Origin: Magnolia sinica
Taxonomy: Eukaryota; Streptophyta; Magnoliopsida; Magnoliales; Magnoliaceae
Direction of reading: 5' to 3'
Assembly: GCF_029962835.1 (NCBI RefSeq)
Contig: NC_080582.1
Span: 73,714,177-73,778,176 of the forward strand
Length of the DNA: 64,000 nucleotides
Positions 58,710-64,000 of the stretch are shown here, in pieces (the stretch's first letter is position 1; each line of letters begins with the position of its first letter). The notes below the pieces were generated by a model that saw only the letters and a list, made by a program, of their open reading frames with translations, was not told where the DNA came from and did not search any database. The position numbers and the translations under genes are program-made.

Positions 58710-59180
58710 CCAAGGATATGGAGCTGGAGCAGAAGTGGGTCCTTTATGTCGATGGATCATCCAATGCCTAGTGAACTGAGGCAGGAGTCGTCCTGGTCGC
58801 ACCCGACTCCACGACTATTCAGTACGCCATTAGGCTCGACTTCAGAGCCTCCAATAACAAAGCAGAGTATGAGGCCCTGTTAGCGGGATTTAGACTGGCG
58901 GCCAGTCTAGGTGTTCAGTCCCTTAAAGTACGATGCGATTTTCAACTTGTGGTGAACCATATCTCCACCGAGTATGAAGCCAAGGAAACAAGGATGGTGG
59001 CCTATCTGACCGATGCTAGGAAATTGATAGAAAAATTCTAGAGTTGCATCATCAGACAGATTCTAAGGACAGAGAATTCTTGGATCGATGCCCTCGCACG
59101 GTTTGCCTCGGCCACGGAAGGAAATCTTCCTCAGATCATTCCTGTAGAATTCGTGGAAAGCCCAAGCATCGACAGAACAG
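58710..59180 (+). pseudogene. Gypsy RNase H remnant
   Basis: VLYVDGSSNA (about 58738) ends at a TAG. KAEYEALLAGFRLA and CDFQLVVNH segments of RNase H follow, then a stop near 59039. The DGS, E and D carboxylate positions are partly visible but the frame is broken. Confidence 0.8.
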
Positions 59181-59329
59181 ATCACAAGATAGTCAACTCG
59201 GTGAAGACGACCACAAGTTAGATGGATTTGATCTACAACTACCTTGTGTCTAGTGAGGTCCCCGAGGATAAATTGGAGGCCCGACACCTGGAGATCAGAG
59301 CTGCCTAATATATTATCTTGGATGGGACT

Positions 59330-60190
59330 TTATACAAAAAGGGGCACTCACAGACCTACCTCAGATGCCTCAGACCCGAGGAAGCAGACTATGTGATACG
59401 CGAGATTCACGAGGGCATCTGCGGAAATCACTCAGGTGGCCGAGCCTTGGCACTGAAGATACTCCGTCAAGGGTACTTCTGGCCGACCATTTGAGAAGAC
59501 TTGAAAGATTATATCCAAAGGTGCGACAAGTGTCAAAGGTTTGCGGCGATACCGAGGTAGCCCACAAAAGAAATAATCCCTATAAGCGGGCCGTGGCCAT
59601 TCGCTCAGTGGGAGATTGACATCATTAGACTTCTGCCCACAGGGAAAGGACAAGTGAAGTTTGTTATTGTCGCAGTCGATTACTTCACTAAATGGGCCGA
59701 GGCCAAGCCCGTAGCCAAGATCACCGAATAGAAAGTGATTGACTTCATCTGGAAGAGTATCATCTGTTGGTTTAGAATCCCACCCACCATCGTTTCTAAC
59801 AACGGCAAGCAATTTGACAATGATAAGTTCAGAGGCATGTGCAAGGGACTCGGCATCTCGAACGCTTATTCCTCGCCTTGACATCTGCAGTCCAATAGAC
59901 AGGTGAAAGCCGTGAATAAAGTCATCAAGCACCATCTTAAAACAAAATTGGAAAAAGTGAAAGGTAACTGGCCAGAAGAGCTCTCATTCATCCTTTGGGC
60001 CTATCGGACTACAGCCTAGTCATCTACTGGGTAGACCCCTTTTTCGTTGTCTTATGGCTCGGAGGCGATCATCCCAGTTGAGATTGGCCTCCCAACGGCT
60101 AGGGTCAGAAACTACCAGGAAGATCAGAACGCAGAGCAGATCACATCAAGCCTGGACTTTCTCGAAGAAGCTAAGGATATCTCCTGACTC
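59330..60190 (+). pseudogene. Gypsy integrase with two catalytic residues replaced
   Basis: The HHCC region is present (EIHEGICGNHSGGRAL...CDKCQRF). The core follows QWEIDIIRLLP with the first aspartate kept. The second reads IVSNNGKQFD, Asn for Asp. The glutamate position reads QSNRQVKAVNK, Lys for Glu. Stops occur at several places (for example within 59490-59500, 59728-59730 and 59878-59880). Confidence 0.9.
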
Positions 60191-60800
60191 TGAGTGGCTG
60201 GTAGGCATCATCAAGTGGCATGATTCTACAACTCAAGGGTCAAGACCAGGCGATTCCAACCAGGGGACTTAGTCCTCCATCGCGTCTTCCAAAATATGGT
60301 AGAGTCGGGGGCTGGGACACTAGGGCCTAACTGGGGGGGCCTTACCGTGTGGTCAGATCAACCCAGCCAGGCTCCTATCACTTGGAAGACCTCGAGGGAT
60401 GCCAGCTCCCCCATCCCTAGAATGCCGAGCACTTGAAGATCTACTATCCATAAAAATCTACTGGCCGCTGAAGGCCCTCAATAAATGTACTGCTCGAAGC
60501 TACTAGCCTCTTAAGGCCTCTAATAAAAGTTCACATTCCACATCTTGTGTAATTCATCAATGATTATCTACAAACGGAAGAAGTTACTTCTCACTAGCAG
60601 AGGCTAACTTAACAAACCGATCCCTTCAACAAGGAGTTGGGACATTAAACCCACGAAAATCTACATAGGGATCTCCTCATATATAAGGGAAAAGCCCGGA
60701 GACGACCCGATTCCCTGAAAAAGAGGACGACTCGTCATGTGACGACAAATCACCGAAAATGACTAAGCGCGCCATTCATGGGGGGTTGGCCCCTCAGAGG

Positions 60801-61660
60801 GTCGGTCCTTAAATATTAACATCTAAAAATATAACACCCATACTTTTCTGTACTCGGGTGTTACCATGGGAACCCGACTTAGTATAAATACAATCCTGAT
60901 TTATGTGAACATTCACACTCTGGCCTAAATCCAACCGTCGAGATAGTGGAGCAACTACGAGATTCAAGATCTACCGTCCAACTGATATATAAGGGAATCT
61001 AATTGTAGGAGTGATCATCAGATCTAGAGCTATAGATTTACCTCAAAGTTAGATGAGTGGCCTATCTTAAATTGATATCCTAATAATTCATTTTAATGTG
61101 ATGTAATTGTACATATATAATATAATACATAGTAATTTTATAATTATTCGTAATAATACATATGTTACATGAATTATTCAATCATGTATATTATTTAAAC
61201 TATATATAAAATAAATTGTACGCCAACACATCATCATATAATTGATGTATATTTACATCTTTAATTATATACTATTGTAGTATATATGTAAAATATATAT
61301 CACTTAATATTAATTTTACTATACTATATGTGCATGTATAATCACAAAAATGCGTTATAAATGTTAATGACTGCAAATAAATACTTATCTATAACTATTA
61401 ATGTATTATGCTAAACAAATATGTAAATATATTTTAATGTAAGATATTATTTACTAATATTTGGTATAATGAATATATCAGAATAGTAAATTAACTCCTT
61501 ATAGTACACCCGGAATGTTGTTAATTATATTTATCTATAATATTTTATTAATTGATAAATGGTTATTAATATAAAATATGTAATATGTTAGTAATTATGC
61601 TTAAATACAAAATAATACAATAAATATATATACTTACGTGTAAGACGATACTAATATAAT
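60801..61660. other. Very AT-rich block, no gene seen
   Basis: From about 61080 to 61650 the sequence is mostly A and T with ATATAT, TAATTAT and TTATATA words. It borders the truncated gypsy element. No coding or terminal repeat signature. Confidence 0.5.
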
Positions 61661-62208
61661 TGGGTAGTGGACCTGATTGGCCCACTAGCTAGGTGAACGA
61701 TTTCGATTGCGGGAGTGGACCTCAGATCACTGTAAATCGACGGTGGTTGGCACTTAAGGGCCACAAATTAGATGATATGGCCCACTTAAGCCATGGATCC
61801 ACCTCATTCTTTGGGTCGGGCCCTATTTTGGGCTGACAAAACAGATGAGCGGAGTAGATGGGTCGAAATCCTCATGGTGGACCCCACTTCACCCGATACA
61901 TGTGCACAACAAATGCACACCTGTCGTGCACTGGACCAAGGAGTCCAGTCAAAACAGGTCTAACCGCAAACACCAAAGAGGAATGGATTTCAAATTCCTC
62001 TCCCGCCGAAACACACGGATGGATAGGGTCCGTTCTCAGCGAATCGTGGCCCACCATTAGGGGTCCTTCAGATGATCCAAACCATCCATCTTGTAGAGGA
62101 CACGAAGGAGGTCTTAATTTCAGCCGTTGGATTGCACACACGTACACACAATTTCAGCCATAAATCAGGCTACAAACATACTTATTTTAAAAAATGGAAA
62201 ATCTCTGT
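61661..62208. other. Intergenic, no gene seen
   Basis: Contains scattered GGCCCAC words (possible MITE debris near 61670-61890). No exon was recognised. Confidence 0.4.
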
Positions 62209-62217
62209 GTTTCTTGC

Positions 62218-62756
62218 GGAATCGGATTGCGTACTGAGTTACTCAGTACGCTTTTATCGTACTGAGTAAACTCAGTTGGGCCCACTGTTAATGTATGTGG
62301 TTTATCCACACCGTCCATCCATTTTTACTGATAATTTTAGGGGTTGATACCAAAATTGAAGTGAATCCAAAGCTCAAGTGGACCATTACACAGGAAACAG
62401 TGTGGAATAATGATTTCCACCGTTGAAACCTTCCTAGGGTCCAAATTAATTTTTATTTGTCATCCAACCTGTTCATAAGATCACAAAGACATGGATGAAG
62501 AGAAAATACAAACATCATCTTGATCCAAAACTTCTTTGGCCTTCAAGCAATTTTCAATGGTAGAGGTTCAATCAAACTGTTTCCTGTAGTGTGGTCGATT
62601 TGAGATTTTAATTTGCTTCATTTTTTGGATCTAGTCCTAAAATTATCTGTTAACATGGATTAACAGAGTGGATAAAATAAATAAATAACAGTAGACCCCA
62701 CACAGTTTACTCAGTACGCTAAGGGTACGGAGTTACTCAGTACGCAATCCGCTTCC
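62218..62756. mobile_element. Complete 539-bp Mutator-like MITE
   Basis: Perfect 9-bp duplication GTTTCTTGC at 62209-62217 and 62757-62765. Ends GGAATCGGATTGCGTACTG and CAGTACGCAATCCGCTTCC. The arms repeat CGTACTGAGTAACTCAGTACG, itself palindromic. The core belongs to the GTGGGGCCCACC family. No coding capacity. Confidence 0.93.
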
Positions 62757-62765
62757 GTTTCTTGC

Positions 62766-63290
62766 CTTTCCACGCTGGCAATCCGCGTGAGGCTTGCTCC
62801 TGGGATCCCAGCCATCCATTGCAATCAATCCCAGCCCTCCAAAATAGGGCGTTCCCTAGCTAGAACCTCACTTCCGCCACTACCACAACTCAAACCCAAG
62901 CCCACTAAGCAAGGCTTTAATAACCGTTCGTTTGGTGGCCCCCACGATGATCAAGGGACATATCCACGCCCTCCATTTTCCTTTGATCATTAGATAAGCC
63001 ATCCAACGAAAACCGCCATGAACGAACCCATCATCCTCTCCGTTGGCTGGGAAAACCCACCACCATTAAGTGGGGTCCATTCACTGATCTAAGCCGATCA
63101 ATCAGAGGGTCAGGACATAAGAAGAACATCTGTAGTGATAGAATTCACCCATACAAGCTGGATCGAGTGTGTGATCCAAGATCTCTACCAACATGAAAAC
63201 GTTAAGCTGCAACTAATCCAGGGAGTCTTTGCGGCTGAAAGTGATTAGATAGGGCTACAAATAGCCTCTCGTTAGTGCAAACCATTTCAA
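62766..63290. other. Intergenic, no gene seen
   Basis: Unique-looking sequence of mixed composition. A CTACAAATAGCC TATA-like word near 63253 precedes the GA-rich block. Confidence 0.4.
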
Positions 63291-64000
63291 AAGAAAAAGA
63301 GAAAATAAAAGCAAAGAGAGAGCGAAAGAGAGAGGGAGAGTTGCCGCGTCCGGCTGCTGCTACGCTTGCCGTTGCCGCACCAGCTCGGGTCGGGCGGACT
63401 CAGTCTAGGCGTCTCTGTAAGCAGCAGAGGGAGAAGTAATAAAGGAAGGAGAGAAACGAGGGAAGTAGGAAAAGAAAAGAAAGGAAAAATGAGAGAGAGA
63501 GAGAGAGAAAGGAAAATTGAGAGAGAGAGAGAGAGAGACTACCGTCCTCTCTGCTCGCTGCTCACTGCCGAGTTGGAGCTCAGGTCGAGCCAACAGGGGC
63601 TAGGTCAGGACAGCTCCTGGTCTAGTCCAGGGTTGCTGGATGGTAAAAAAAAAAGGAGAGAAGAAAAAGAAAGAAGGAAAAGACGAGAGAGAGAGAGGGG
63701 GGGGGGGGAAGAAAGGGCAGAGAGGGAGAGTGTGGGTGCGAGTAGCACCCTGACTCGCTGCCGAGTTCGAGCCGAGTCCAGCGAGTCGAGTTGGGTTTGG
63801 GCCTTGGTCCAGACGTTGTTGGACATTCCAGCATTTTTTTTAAAGGGAAGAGCAGAGAAGGAGAGAAAGGAAGAAGAGAGGGGGACTAGGCTTTTGGTGG
63901 CTGCCAAGTTGACTCGGTTGAAACCGAGTCCAGACGAGTCAAGTAGGCTTGAGGCTGGTCTAGGCCTTGCTAGACACTCCAGCATGGGGTGAGAGTGAAG
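63291..64000. repeat. GA-rich block with imperfect tandem units
   Basis: Purine tracts (GAGAGA, GGAAAGGA) alternate with GACTCGCTGCCGAGT-type words and with units ending TTGCTGGA..., GTTGGACATTCCAGCAT and GCTAGACACTCCAGCAT near 63640, 63832 and 63984. The stretch is open in one frame for 208 codons, but only because of its low complexity. It may be an LTR leader or a gene 5' region continuing past the window. Confidence 0.5.

Larger units (their letters stand above)
49927..60800 (+). mobile_element. Decayed Ty3/gypsy retrotransposon, Tat-like clade, 3' truncated
   Basis: 5' LTR, primer-binding region, gag, protease, RT, RNase H and integrase follow in gypsy order. The gag knuckle-like KYCRFHRDHNHN and RT segments such as ANVVLVKKSSGKWQVCVDY are typical of the Tat/Ogre group as I know it. 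No 3' LTR was found: similarity fades near 60800 at a GGGGGGTTGG purine tract and AT-rich sequence begins. Gag is split by a 4.16-kb element. Numerous stops and missing catalytic residues make it inactive. Confidence 0.9.

Noticed and set aside
59432-59935. 167-codon open frame on the minus strand
   Set aside because: Antisense of the gypsy integrase region.
63366-63992. 208-codon open frame on the plus strand
   Set aside because: Its length comes from GA-rich low-complexity sequence. The product is Arg/Glu repeats with no domain, and the opposite strand is equally open.

Overview
This is nuclear DNA from a flowering plant. It has two spliced genes with GT-AG introns and transposons of every main plant class. 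The most abundant repeat is a family of foldback elements built on a GTGGGGCCCACC...GATGTATGTG core. I associate that repeat style with magnoliids, but this is an impression from memory and the species cannot be fixed from the window. No bacterial, organellar or CRISPR sequence was seen.

Two host genes are well supported, both on the minus strand. (1) 5385-8515: a three-exon, 113-residue COA6-like protein, a mitochondrial cytochrome c oxidase assembly factor with CX9C and CX10C cysteine pairs. Each exon is short, so it is easy to miss. (2) 32748-40764: a five-exon, 329-residue cinnamoyl-CoA reductase (CCR), the entry enzyme of monolignol synthesis. All catalytic and substrate-binding residues are present. 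Its promoter has a TATA box, two identical 14-bp palindromes and an AC-II (lignin MYB) element. Intron 4 is 4.6 kb and introns 3 and 4 are filled with miniature transposons.

The rest is mostly mobile DNA. 1-5 kb: hAT-type elements and an RTE-like LINE carrying two later insertions. 8.7-13 kb: MITE halves, a hAT copy holding a SINE, and an LTR-like low-complexity block. 14.7-19.65 kb: a decayed endogenous pararetrovirus (Caulimoviridae-like), interrupted at 19655-29520 by a Ty1/copia element with both LTRs and a 5-bp target duplication. The copia element is itself interrupted by a hAT-like element. 29.5-32.7 kb: AT-rich, no gene seen. 41-49.9 kb: a dense MITE field containing a three-layer nest (Mutator-type MITE, then hAT element, then solo-LTR-like element). 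49.9-60.8 kb: a decayed Ty3/gypsy Tat-type element whose gag is split by a 4.16-kb TG...CA element. 60.8-64 kb: an AT-rich block, a clean Mutator-type MITE with a 9-bp target duplication, and GA-rich tandem repeats.

Insertion order can be read directly from target-site duplications. None of the retroelements looks autonomous: the copia, gypsy and pararetroviral reverse transcriptases have each lost aspartate in the YxDD motif, and stops or frameshifts are frequent.
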